NCBI GenBank assembly: GCA_025356335.1
Contig: JANXUF010000101.1
Span: 1-47,985, forward strand
Length of the DNA stretch: 47,985 nt
Direction of reading: 5' to 3'
Source: Actinomycetes bacterium
Lineage (GTDB): Bacteria; Actinomycetota; Acidimicrobiia; Acidimicrobiales; Ilumatobacteraceae
Of the stretch, positions 1 to 7,274 are shown piece after piece. The notes below the pieces were generated by a model. That model did no database searches. It had not been told where the DNA came from and saw nothing but the letters and a program-made list of their open reading frames with translations. Every line of letters starts with the position of its first letter. The stretch's first letter is position 1. The position numbers and the translations under genes are program-made.

Positions 1-2
1 AC

Positions 3-71
3 GCCACCAAGAAAGCAATCGTCGACGAATCCTCAGCCCGAGCCGCCATCACCGAAATCACCGCCGACTGA
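3..71 (+). CDS. C-terminal end of an unidentified protein (cut by window start)
   Basis: An open frame enters from the left edge and stops at TGA 69-71. Its 22 residues, ending SSARAAITEITAD, use GC-rich third positions as real genes here do. Too little remains to name a family. It is the only coding signal I trust in the first 800 bases, and it could still be chance. Confidence 0.3.
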   Translation, partial: ATKKAIVDESSARAAITEITAD

Positions 72-839
72 ACCGCCCACATCCGCTCACCATCCACACT
101 CAAAATGACGCCGCCATCCTCAACCAAAATGTCCGGCAACAATGGGCGAACTCGTCGACGACGAGTCGTTGGACACTGTCACCCACAATGACTGTGGCTG
201 CCGATCCTGTTGCGCTCGAATCGAGATTTTCCCTCCCCTCGGTGCGCCGCACTCCTTGTCATCGAAGTCGTGCGAGCGTTCGAGCGATCGGAGGTGAGAT
301 CTTCCGCCGACGACAGTCCTGAGGAGAATCGCCGATCGCAAACTGGCCAATTTCGGCGAAGCCATCACCGGCGCGCTAGCCCGTCAACTGAAGACAATGG
401 AGCAGTGGGGGGCCGAGTTCTTGGCGCTCGGCGACGAACTGGGCCTGGACAGTCACGCCTGTGGCAGTTGCTGGCTCTTGATCCGCCGGGCAGGGGCGAT
501 TGATCGGTGGACCGGGCGGACCAACCTGAGCGTCAACATCGCCTCTCCCGCGACAGCTCTTTGCCGACTGGGTGTGCGACATCCGCCCGAAGGGTCCTTC
601 GGCACTGGTGATGCTCCATCGGGATGGAGAGGCTGAAGCACGGAATTGTTCGCGAACGCGGCGGGCAACGGAGACTGGAGAGTACGCAATGGCCTGATCC
701 GAAAGATGACAATCGTTTCAGCGCTCGGAGCGGTCGATTTCAAATCCGATAAGGAACGAACCGCCACGTACACAAAGAGTTCAGCGAAGCAAGCCAAGAA
801 GCAAAATGACGAGGCGCATCGTCAGACGACCATCCTCGA
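72..839. other. Stretch without a recognisable gene
   Basis: Six-frame reading gives only short overlapping frames with no recognisable motif, no convincing ribosome site and lower G+C than the flanking genes. It looks like eroded DNA next to the SHOCT relic. I see no repeat, hairpin or RNA gene here. Confidence 0.4.
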
Positions 840-985
840 GAGAATCGCTACGACGAACACCTCATATGTGGCCCATCGAACACGCTCATCGTCGACCTCC
901 GGGAACTGGCTGAGCTTCGTGACAGGGCATCGTGACCCTGGCGGAGTTCGAGGAGCAGAAGCGGCGCCACCTCGGAGAGGACTGA
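840..985 (+). pseudogene. SHOCT-domain tail, frameshifted relic
   Basis: Two adjacent frames join into a typical short C-terminal SHOCT domain. One frame reads LIVDLRELAELRD (885-923). After a shift of one base, the next frame reads GIVTLAEFEEQKRRHLGED and stops at 983-985. SHOCT domains are short helical tails that mediate oligomerisation in many actinobacterial proteins. The preceding residues are not recognisable and no start is visible, so this is the broken end of a lost gene rather than a working one. Confidence 0.55.
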
Positions 986-1127
986 CCCGACTGTCGGAGC
1001 GGCGGGTTCGTGGTGCGGTGGAGCGCACGTAGTCGGAACCCGGCGCGGGCAAAACAACCAAGACAAATGCCATCAGCGACGAGCCCCTGCCAGCCACCCG
1101 CTCAATCAGCCGATTTCCCGCATCCTG

Positions 1128-3464
1128 CTAGCCGTCGCCGTTGCGGACTTCGATTTCGGCGAGAGCCGTCGGGCGAGCCCGGGTGTTCGTCTGGGCGTTG
1201 TAGCGAGTGGACTCCCCGACGGCGACGCATAGGCGTGGTGAGGGGCAGGCTACGCTGTGCAGCGTTGTGTAGAACGCGCCAGTGGGAGTCGGTGCCTGCT
1301 GGATGGTCCATGTTGTGCCATCCCATCGCTCGGCGAGGGCGAGGAAGTCGCCGTCGGTGTTCCCACTGTCGTAGTTGCCGACGGCTGTGCAGGTGTTGAC
1401 GGTCGGGCATGACACGCCCGCGAACGGGGCGTTGTGCGTTCCGTCCGGCGCGTCGACCTGCGGCGGGTTCGAGGTCGTCTGGATCGCCCAGTCGTTGCCG
1501 TTCCAGTGTTCAGCGAGCGTCACACCGGGATGCGGAGCCGGTGCTGGCGACCACTGGCCGACCGCGGTGCACGAGCGCACCGTCGGGCAGGAAACGCCGC
1601 CCTCGAGCGTCCCGTTCTGACCGTCGATCGCGGGCGGGTTCGGGGTCGTCTGGATGGTCCACGTCGTGCCGTCCCAACGCTCGGCGAATGTCAGGTAGGT
1701 GAAGTTGTCATCGATCAGCAGGCCGACGGCGACGCAGGACCGTTCGTTGGCGCAGGAGACGCCGTCGAAGATCACGTAGGCCGCGCCGGGCGGGTGCGGC
1801 GCCGGCTGAGCCTGCCAGATCGTGCCGTTCCACCGTTCGATCAACGGTTCGGCGACACCCCCGCTGTCGACGAAACCGCCTGCCGCAGTGCACGTGTTTC
1901 GAGACGGGCACGACACGCCGCTGAGCGTGCTGGCGGCCCCCGTCGACGCATTCGCTGTTGGTTGGACGCTCCATCTGTCGCCGCTCCAGTGCTCGGCTAG
2001 CGCCGACTGGACCCCGGTGCTGTCGCTGAAGGACCCGACGGCCGTGCAGTCATGTGCCGTGGCGCACGAGACCGAACTGAGCTCGATCTCGGTTCCGCCG
2101 GCCGGGCTCGGCATCGGCTGAACCGTCCACCCGGCACCGTTCCACGTCTCGGCGAGCCCGAGCCTGGCCCCGGTCGGATCGAAGTAGTAGCCGACCGCCA
2201 TGCATGCTTTGACCGACGGGCACGAAACGCCGGCGAGCCCGAACGCGGTCGCACCCATCGGGTTGAAGCTCGTCACGATGACCCATTGATCGCCGCTCCA
2301 CTGCTCGCTCAGCGTCAGGTTGGTGCCGTCGCCGCTCGAGTACAGAGCTGAGCCGATAGCGGTGCACGCCAGCGTGGTCGGGCAGGCGACGCCGACGAGA
2401 CCCGCCTGTTCCGCTCCGGACGGGCTCGGGACGGTCTGGGCGGCCCAGGACGCGCCGTCCCAACGATCGGCGATCGGTTCGCTGAATCCGGTCTGGCCGA
2501 CCGCCGTGCAACTCGATGCGGTCGTGCAGGCGACGGCGCTGAGGAAGTCGAGCGTCGTGCCAGGAGTCGGGTCCACGGTCCACACCGCTCCGTCCCACCG
2601 TTCGGCGAGCGCCCCGCCAGCCTTGGTCGACTTCGCCGTGAAGTTACCGACGCTCGTACAACTCGCCGCCGTCACGCAGGACACGGCCACCAGCGTCCCG
2701 CCAGCCGCATCGGTCGGCAGCGGAGCGATCTGCACGAGCCATGCCGTCCCGTTCCAGCGCTCGATGAACGCCTGCGACGTCAAGCCGGTGCTCGACGCTC
2801 CCACCGCCGTGCATGCGCCCGGCGCGGAGCAGGACACGCCCCGTAGCACGGCGTCCGCAGCACCGGTGGCGTTCGGGGTCGACTGGATCGCCCAACTGCG
2901 GCCGTTCCAGCGTTCGGTGAGGGTCGACTTGTGGTTCGCCGCGTCGCGGGAGTAGCCGACAGCGATGCAGTCCGATGGAGACGCGCATGACACGGCGCTG
3001 AGGAAGCTGTCCGTGGCGGCCGCCGGGTTGGGGGCCGGCTGCGTCTGCCAGTCGCCGCCGCTCCAACGATCAACCAACACCACGTGTGCGCCCGATGCGG
3101 TTTCGAGGTTCCCGACCGCTATGCAGGCGTTGACCGCGGTGCAGGAGACCCCCGCCAGGGATGTTCCGATCGCGTCGGCGGGGCCGGGAACGGACTGGCC
3201 GACCCAACGAACTCCGTTCCAACGCTCGATCAGCGCGACGTCTCGACCAGTGCCGTCCACAGCGACGCCGACCGAGACGCACGACGACGACGCAGGACAC
3301 GCTGTCGCCGAGAGTTGCCCGTTGGGCGCGACCGCGGGTGTGAGCATCGGTTGGATCGCCCACGCCGAATCAGCGGCGGTCGCGGCCGATGAACCAGCGC
3401 CCACCACTGAAGACGCCAGCAGCACCAGCCCCCCACAACACAGCCGAAGTCCCATCTGTCTCAT
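1128..3464 (-). CDS. Secreted protein of ~14 cysteine-paired propeller-like repeats
   Basis: 778 residues. I start at ATG 3464 because AGGAGG lies 10 bases upstream (3475-3480); an in-frame ATG at 3473 is only one base from that site. Residues 1-30 form a signal peptide (basic start, hydrophobic core, AXA-like end), so export is predicted. The rest is about 14 units of roughly 50-58 residues with the pattern L-x-x-VSC-x5-C-x-AVG, then LAERWNG-x-x-W-x-x-Q-x-x-PxP. Each unit has two cysteines about six residues apart. The N-terminus begins with the W-x-x-Q-x-x-P half of a unit and the C-terminus ends in the other half, as when a beta-propeller closes by pairing its two ends. Fourteen units would suit two seven-bladed propellers. 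I do not recognise a named family. No enzyme motif or membrane anchor is visible; adhesion or carbohydrate binding is only a guess. It stands alone among relics. Confidence 0.85.
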   Translation of the reverse strand: MRQMGLRLCCGGLVLLASSVVGAGSSAATAADSAWAIQPMLTPAVAPNGQLSATACPASSSCVSVGVAVDGTGRDVALIERWNGVRWVGQSVPGPADAIGTSLAGVSCTAVNACIAVGNLETASGAHVVLVDRWSGGDWQTQPAPNPAAATDSFLSAVSCASPSDCIAVGYSRDAANHKSTLTERWNGRSWAIQSTPNATGAADAVLRGVSCSAPGACTAVGASSTGLTSQAFIERWNGTAWLVQIAPLPTDAAGGTLVAVSCVTAASCTSVGNFTAKSTKAGGALAERWDGAVWTVDPTPGTTLDFLSAVACTTASSCTAVGQTGFSEPIADRWDGASWAAQTVPSPSGAEQAGLVGVACPTTLACTAIGSALYSSGDGTNLTLSEQWSGDQWVIVTSFNPMGATAFGLAGVSCPSVKACMAVGYYFDPTGARLGLAETWNGAGWTVQPMPSPAGGTEIELSSVSCATAHDCTAVGSFSDSTGVQSALAEHWSGDRWSVQPTANASTGAASTLSGVSCPSRNTCTAAGGFVDSGGVAEPLIERWNGTIWQAQPAPHPPGAAYVIFDGVSCANERSCVAVGLLIDDNFTYLTFAERWDGTTWTIQTTPNPPAIDGQNGTLEGGVSCPTVRSCTAVGQWSPAPAPHPGVTLAEHWNGNDWAIQTTSNPPQVDAPDGTHNAPFAGVSCPTVNTCTAVGNYDSGNTDGDFLALAERWDGTTWTIQQAPTPTGAFYTTLHSVACPSPRLCVAVGESTRYNAQTNTRARPTALAEIEVRNGDG

Positions 3465-3503
3465 CGATCTCATCCCTCCTGCGCGGCCTGAAGTACGGCC
3501 CGG

Positions 3504-3734
3504 GCGCGACGGTACGCTGCAGGCGACCATCGTGAATCGATGAAACCATGTACGCGCCATATGCCCGACGACATCATCCGAATGAAGGCGCTCCCGCGTA
3601 CCCGGTCGGGCAAGCGCCTCGAGATTCCTGTCAAGCGCATCCTTCTCGGTTCTGCAGCCCGTCAGGTCGTGAGCCTCGACTCGCTCGACGATCCCGAAGG
3701 CCTGTTCGCATTCGAAGCGATTGCAAAAAGATGA
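3504..3734 (+). pseudogene. Acetoacetyl-CoA synthetase C-terminal relic
   Basis: The frame ending at TGA 3732-3734 reads RHMPDDIIRMKALPRTRSGK then RLEIPVKRILLG. This is the hallmark C-terminal segment of acyl-CoA/acetoacetyl-CoA synthetases, including the catalytic lysine region (TxSGK) and the VKR-LLG motif of the acetoacetate branch. Just upstream, another frame gives RDGTLQATIV, which matches the preceding helix, so there is a frameshift near 3532. Only about 75 of some 650 residues remain, and everything before ~3504 is replaced by the 5' region of the repeat-protein gene. It cannot make a functional enzyme. Confidence 0.75.
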
Positions 3735-4111
3735 CACGTGCAGACCACGCAACTTCGACCGCGACCGCCTAGTTTGGCGCTGTTCCTCCCACACTGGTGC
3801 TCGGCGAAGCCGGTCAGCTGGGGAGGTCACTGTCGCCCGCCAGTGGGATGGGACCACTTTGATGTGGGGGACGGAAGGGTGGTCCCATCGTGCTGGCGCC
3901 GCGACAGGTCACGTTGCCGGTGGAGCGGCGAACTCCTCACAACAGAGTCGTTATGGTGCTGCTCGAGTCATCTGCGCTGATGCGTCGCTCTGGCCCGTGC
4001 AGAACTCCGGTCGACAATGTTCGCCGTGAGTTCCCGAAATGGAGCACCGGCGTACGTCGCGATCGCAAAGTGAGTTCTCGGGCTTCCGGAAAGCCCGCCG
4101 GCTTCGTCCGT
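3735..4111. other. Gene-free stretch
   Basis: Nothing here looks coding on either strand: the frames are short, mutually overlapping and without ribosome sites. The base composition is less GC-biased at third positions than in neighbouring genes. No stable hairpin, repeat family or RNA gene was noticed. Confidence 0.4.
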
Positions 4112-4345
4112 TTACGCAACAGCACCAAATCGGCCTCCCGAACGGTCTATCGAGCAGCCTATCGACGAGTCTGTTGCACCAAGGTCGGACGTGGCGGCGG
4201 CGATGCCGACCGCCATCATGTGTTCCAGGTCCACCGGCAGGTGACCGGGATCGGTGAGCACGGCGATCCCGTCGTCGATGTAGCGCTGGCATCCGGGGGC
4301 TTTGGACTTCATGGCGAGATGCTCAGCCTTGCTCACGACGCACAC
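4112..4345 (-). CDS. Small unrecognised protein, possibly nucleotidyltransferase-related
   Basis: A 77-residue frame starts at GTG 4345, overlapping by one base the TAG of the upstream minus-strand fragment (TAGTG), so translation would be coupled. Near its start it reads SKAEHLAMKSKA...RYIDDGIAVL. This resembles the 'LLAMKLRA...RDxDDIxxL' segment of AbiEii/DUF6036-type nucleotidyltransferases used in toxin-antitoxin systems, but the first half of that family and its GSxxD motif are missing. It is therefore either a relic or a different small protein. The last 20 residues look non-coding. Confidence 0.35.
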   Translation of the reverse strand: MCVVSKAEHLAMKSKAPGCQRYIDDGIAVLTDPGHLPVDLEHMMAVGIAAATSDLGATDSSIGCSIDRSGGRFGAVA

Positions 4346-4506
4346 TAGGGCTTGCGCAGCGGCGTTGCGTCGCCGACGGCGCGCATCCGTTCCTTGAGGT
4401 AGGCCTTTGTGACGACGTGTTCGTGCTGGAGATCCTGATGGACCCACCGTCGGGTCTTACCAGTTTGGTTCGCCTCTCGTTGCGCCAATGCCGCCGGCGT
4501 GATGCG
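4345..4506 (-). pseudogene. Unrecognised C-terminal protein fragment
   Basis: The frame reads RITPAALAQREANQTGKTRR and continues to DLQHEHVVTKAYLKERMRAV, then stops at 4345-4347. Its amino-acid balance is that of a real basic, helical protein. An in-frame stop sits just upstream, and the next frame (ELITGASDRTAA) may be the displaced continuation, which implies a frameshift near 4506. No ATG or GTG start is available. Position and coupling suggest the first gene of a two-gene module with 4112-4345. Family unknown. Confidence 0.35.
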
Positions 4507-4631
4507 GCGGTGCGGTCGCTAGCGCCGGTGATCAACTCTTCTGAAACGATTCCCATCACGGAGGCTGCCGCGATTGTTCGTGTGGATGCTAGGGAGATTC
4601 GCTCTTCGCAGCGAGTGTCGCGGGTATTCTG

Positions 4632-4802
4632 ATGCCGATGACGAATGCGCCGCTCTCGAACGAACTGCTAGGTTTGACGGTGCTCGCTCCGGAGGAGGCC
4701 TTGGCGCTCGCCCGGCTGGTGCCGTCACCTGCCGACCTGGCGATCGATGGTCTGACCGATGACGAGTGGAAGGCATTCGAAATCGCGTTGACTGACCGGT
4801 GA
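4632..4802 (+). CDS. Putative antitoxin of a PIN toxin pair
   Basis: A 56-residue acidic protein (MPMTNAPLSNELLG...DDEWKAFEIALTDR). The start may be ATG 4632 or 4638; neither has a strong ribosome site. It ends in the TGA (4800-4802) that overlaps the GTG start of the PIN-domain gene, which is the usual layout of a vapB antitoxin followed by its vapC toxin. It has no recognisable AbrB, RHH or Phd DNA-binding motif, so the call rests on size, position and coupling. It may bind only the toxin or represent an undescribed antitoxin type. Confidence 0.55.
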   Translation: MPMTNAPLSNELLGLTVLAPEEALALARLVPSPADLAIDGLTDDEWKAFEIALTDR

Positions 4803-5233
4803 GTTCAGTTCGCCATGGGGCCGTTGTCATCGACACGATGGTGGTCTCGGCGCTGGTAAACGCAGCTCGGCAGCCGAACGTCGCGGCGACGTACTTATCG
4901 CTGATCGGCTCTCGACCAGTCGTGGTCTCGTTTGTGACCGTCACGGAGTTACGTTTCGGCGCGTTGAAGGCCGGTTGGGGCGAGTTGCGACGTCGCGGAT
5001 TGGAGCGGGACCTCAATCGGTTTGTGATTGTTCAGCCCGATGACGGGCTGATGCGCGTGTGTGCCGAACTTCGCTCGACATGCGAGCTTGCCGGACTGGG
5101 CCTCGGTCAGAAGATTCATGAGGCTGATCGTTGGATCGCCGCAACTGCGATTCGGCTCGGGATTGCATTGGTCTCTGATGACGTCGTGTTCCGCGATGTC
5201 GCCGGTCTCACCGTTCTGACGCAAAGGATGTAG
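4799..5233 (+). CDS. PIN-domain ribonuclease toxin (VapC-like)
   Basis: 144 residues, the normal size for VapC. GTG start at 4799 in a 4-base overlap with the upstream stop, so the two genes are translationally coupled. The acidic PIN residues are present: D12 in VVIDTMVVSALV, E50 in TELRFG, D110 in EADRWIAATA and D127/D128 in LVSDD. In this family they coordinate Mg2+ and cleave RNA, often tRNA or rRNA. The full acidic set means the toxin is probably active and held by the small upstream protein. It sits among relics beside an att-like site, fitting a mobile addiction module. Confidence 0.85.
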   Translation: MSSVRHGAVVIDTMVVSALVNAARQPNVAATYLSLIGSRPVVVSFVTVTELRFGALKAGWGELRRRGLERDLNRFVIVQPDDGLMRVCAELRSTCELAGLGLGQKIHEADRWIAATAIRLGIALVSDDVVFRDVAGLTVLTQRM

Positions 5234-5316
5234 CGCGGAGCCTCAGGCCCCACGGCTATGGAGAGGTGGCTGCGATCAAAAACGCCGTCGACGAGCAGGC
5301 GCAGCACTGTGCAGGG

Positions 5317-5909
5317 TCATGGGCAGACGGGGTTGTACGTGTCGAGCGATCCGACGTCGGAGTTCCACTCAGCCTGGGTCATGTTCCGGCCGGCGAGTCG
5401 GCAGGCTGCTGTGATCCAGTGCTGCGGGTCGAGGTCCCACAACGTGAAGCCGTCGGGCCCGCCGCCACCGACTGCCATCTGTTGTCCGTCGCCTCGAAGC
5501 ACGACGCCGTTCCATTCGGCGGTTGGCACGGGGATGGCGCCGCCGATCGCTGTGCCGCTTGCGTGTCGACGAGTTGCACGACGCCGTCTGCACCATCGAT
5601 CGCGATGAGCGTGCCGTCGCGAGAGGGTTGGACGTCTTGGATGAATCCGCGGCTACCGCTCAGTGTCCGTACGGTCTTCAGTGTCAGGGCGTCGTGCAGC
5701 GTGAGTTCTCCGCCGAGTGAGCTGACCGCCAGTAGGTGGTTGTCGATGAACCACACACCGCGTAGATCGGAGCGGTTGTCGACGTGTGCGACTTCGGCTC
5801 CAGTGTCGCCGTCGAAGACTTCGATGTCCATTGTGGTGGCAACAGCGAAGTGTTGACCATCTGGACTGCCTGTCAGCGAGACAAGGCCTTTGACGGCGCA
5901 TTCCGAACC
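5317..5909 (-). pseudogene. C-terminal relic of a WD40-repeat regulator
   Basis: The minus strand reads VSLTGSPDGQHFAVATTMDI and on through VQLVDTQAAQ. Near 5550 the reading moves to another frame, GTAIGGAIPVPTAEWNG... up to WDLDPQHWITAACRLAGRNM, ending in YNPVCP at 5317. That last block (WDLDPxxWxxAACRLAGRNLTxxEW) is the conserved end of actinobacterial WD40 proteins with BTAD or STAND ATPase domains. An in-frame stop near 5910 cuts the upstream side. About 190 of more than 1000 residues survive, with one frameshift, so it is non-functional. Confidence 0.7.
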
Positions 5910-6020
5910 TCACGACGCGGCTGCAGGCAACACTCTCCGTTCACACCAGAACGATAGAGCTCCGGGGTGGACCACAGAAACCGCGACACACGGTTGATGA
6001 GCGGCGGGGCGGACCAATAG

Positions 6021-6143
6021 CTGCACTATGAGAGACAGACAGGTACTCTACGAAGGAAGTCTATAGCGCAGTCTATCGCTCGGACAAATGGCACCAAGGA
6101 TGGCACTTACTTTGGTGTCAAAGCACCTCTATATAGCCGCTGA
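6021..6143 (+). pseudogene. Possible tail of a tyrosine integrase
   Basis: An open frame reads ...KSIAQSIARTNGTKDGTYFG then VKAPLYSR and stops at 6141-6143, thirteen bases before the tRNA 3' fragment. Tyrosine-recombinase genes of integrative elements often end just beside their att core, with low-complexity NGTK-type tails. Only about 40 residues are open and no catalytic R-H-R-Y motif is present, so this is inference from position and composition. Confidence 0.3.
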
Positions 6144-6155
6144 GCTGGTCTTTCT

Positions 6156-6203
6156 TGGTGCCCCCCGACAGATTCGAACTGTCAACCTGCGGATTAAGAG
6201 TCC
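6156..6203 (-). other. tRNA-Lys(CTT) 3' half, probable att core
   Basis: Read on the minus strand, this is the anticodon loop CTCTTAA with GGA/TCC stem bases, the variable region, a perfect T arm (GACAG-TTCGAAT-CTGTC), acceptor strand GGGGGGC, discriminator A and CCA. The 5' half is absent: no GCCCCCC acceptor strand and no D arm occur in the preceding 30 bases, and the anticodon-stem match breaks after three pairs. A 3' half starting in the anticodon region is the classic duplicate left by integration into a tRNA gene. The intact gene is not in this window. Confidence 0.75.
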
Positions 6204-6215
6204 TTCATCGCCCGT

Positions 6216-6299
6216 CCGTACAGTGTGCTGTAGTGCTCTGACGTGCGGTTTTGTCCGAAAGAAAATCCGTACAGTGCGCTCCAGTCCGTGCAGTGCGCT
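6216..6299 (+). repeat. Three direct copies of CCGTRCAGTGYGCT
   Basis: The 14-mer occurs at 6216-6229 (CCGTACAGTGTGCT), 6267-6280 (CCGTACAGTGCGCT) and 6286-6299 (CCGTGCAGTGCGCT), immediately beside the tRNA fragment. The last two are 19 bases apart. Such iterons next to an att core are typical binding sites for excisionase or integrase, but no protein for them is present here. Confidence 0.5.
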
Positions 6300-6431
6300 G
6301 GAGAATGGCACCAAACATGGCACCAAGGGTCCCAGTCCCGGTGCAGCCGGGAATCGGAGTGCCGATCTGAACGAACGACGCAGATGTGGTGACCGGGATC
6401 GCGTGGCGATGATCGTGGACAGAGGACTGGA

Positions 6432-6449
6432 AACCGGTCATTTGGTTGA
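6432..6449 (+). promoter_or_regulatory. Regulon operator, site 1 (TetR gene)
   Basis: AACCGGTCATTTGGTTGA keeps both AACC and GGTTGA of the shared 18-bp near-palindrome. It ends 41 bases before the chosen TetR start (6491) and touches the alternative start at 6449, so autoregulation is likely. Confidence 0.6.
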
Positions 6450-6490
6450 TGGCGGCTGTCGAGGAGCAACCTGCCTTACTATGTTCCTTT

Positions 6491-7264
6491 ATGTCGCCGC
6501 GCACCCCGACCAGTTCATCGGAGGCACCGGCCCTGACCGGCGCCACGCAGCGGGGGAAGGGCCGGCCGGCGCCGCAGGCCCGCAAGAAGGCCGTCTCCAA
6601 AGCTCCTGCTGCTGAGGGTGCTGGGAACCGGCGAGCGGACATTATGCGTGCGGCGGCGGACACCTTCTACCGCAAGGGCTATGACGGCACGACGACGCAG
6701 GACATCGCCGACGCCGTCGGGATGCTCAAGGGCAGTCTGTACTACTACATCAAGGCGAAGGAAGATCTGCTCTACGAGATCATCGATGAGGTCCACATGA
6801 CGCTCGCCAAGAACCTCGATCTCATCGCAGCGATGGATGGCGACCCGCTGCCGCGAATCTGGGCGCTGGTCCACCAGAACGTGATGGTCAACGCCGGGAA
6901 TCTGGTCAATTCTGGGGTCTTCTTCCGTGACTTCGGGGCGTTGACGGGCAAGCGCCGCAACCACATCCTCGAGTTGCGCGACAAAGGCGACGCCGTGATG
7001 CGCGAGTTGATCCACGAGGGCCAGGAGGCCGGCGCGGTACGCGCCGACGTCGATCCGAAGATCGCCGCCACCGGCATCAACACAATGTGCAACGCGCTCT
7101 ACCACTGGTACAAGCCGGAAGGCGAGCTGACACCTGACGCTGTCGCCCGGTCCTACGCCGATCTCGCTGTCGCCGGACTGAGCACCAGCGCCCGGCTGGT
7201 GACGAGGGCACGAAAGGCGGCCCTCGCGGCGCGTGAGCGTGCTGCTGCGCTGTCAGGCACGTAG
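6491..7264 (+). CDS. TetR-family transcriptional regulator
   Basis: 257 residues from ATG 6491; an in-frame ATG at 6449 would add 14 residues and would suit leaderless translation. Neither has a clear ribosome site. A basic, disordered tail (~45 residues) precedes the TetR helix-turn-helix at about 47-93 (TTTQDIADAVGMLKGSLYYY), followed by a helical ligand domain as in acyl-CoA-sensing members. A copy of the regulon operator lies just upstream, so it is the best candidate for the repressor that reads that site throughout the window. It converges on the minus operon ending at 7275. The ligand is unknown; an acyl-CoA is likely from context. Confidence 0.85.
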   Translation: MSPRTPTSSSEAPALTGATQRGKGRPAPQARKKAVSKAPAAEGAGNRRADIMRAAADTFYRKGYDGTTTQDIADAVGMLKGSLYYYIKAKEDLLYEIIDEVHMTLAKNLDLIAAMDGDPLPRIWALVHQNVMVNAGNLVNSGVFFRDFGALTGKRRNHILELRDKGDAVMRELIHEGQEAGAVRADVDPKIAATGINTMCNALYHWYKPEGELTPDAVARSYADLAVAGLSTSARLVTRARKAALAARERAAALSGT

Positions 7265-7274
7265 TGTTCACCGG

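Larger units (their letters stand above)
6088..6326 (+). repeat. Paired ATGGCACCAA repeats flanking the tRNA fragment
   Basis: ATGGCACCAA occurs at 6088-6097, 6305-6314 and 6317-6326, and a shorter ATGGCAC at 6100-6106. Within each pair the spacing is 12 bases, and the two pairs lie on opposite sides of the tRNA-Lys fragment. This resembles integrase arm-binding sites around an att core. The tRNA end itself carries GGCACCA on the minus strand. The repeats could instead be remnants of NGTK codons. Confidence 0.5.

Noticed and set aside
646..1032. 128-residue plus ORF
   Set aside because: Composition changes abruptly along it and it overlaps the SHOCT relic, which fits a known domain better.
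1150..3400. Tandem DNA repeats or CRISPR-like array
   Set aside because: The repetition is at protein level with divergent codons. There are no identical short repeats or spacers; it is the coding sequence of the repeat protein.
6156..6231. Complete tRNA-Lys gene
   Set aside because: No D arm or 5' acceptor strand pairs with GGGGGGC, so only the 3' half is present.
6088..6615. Long plus-strand frame across the tRNA fragment
   Set aside because: Its middle (GAPRQIRTVNLRIKSP) is the well-known false translation of a tRNA 3' end, and the rest overlaps repeats and the TetR promoter.
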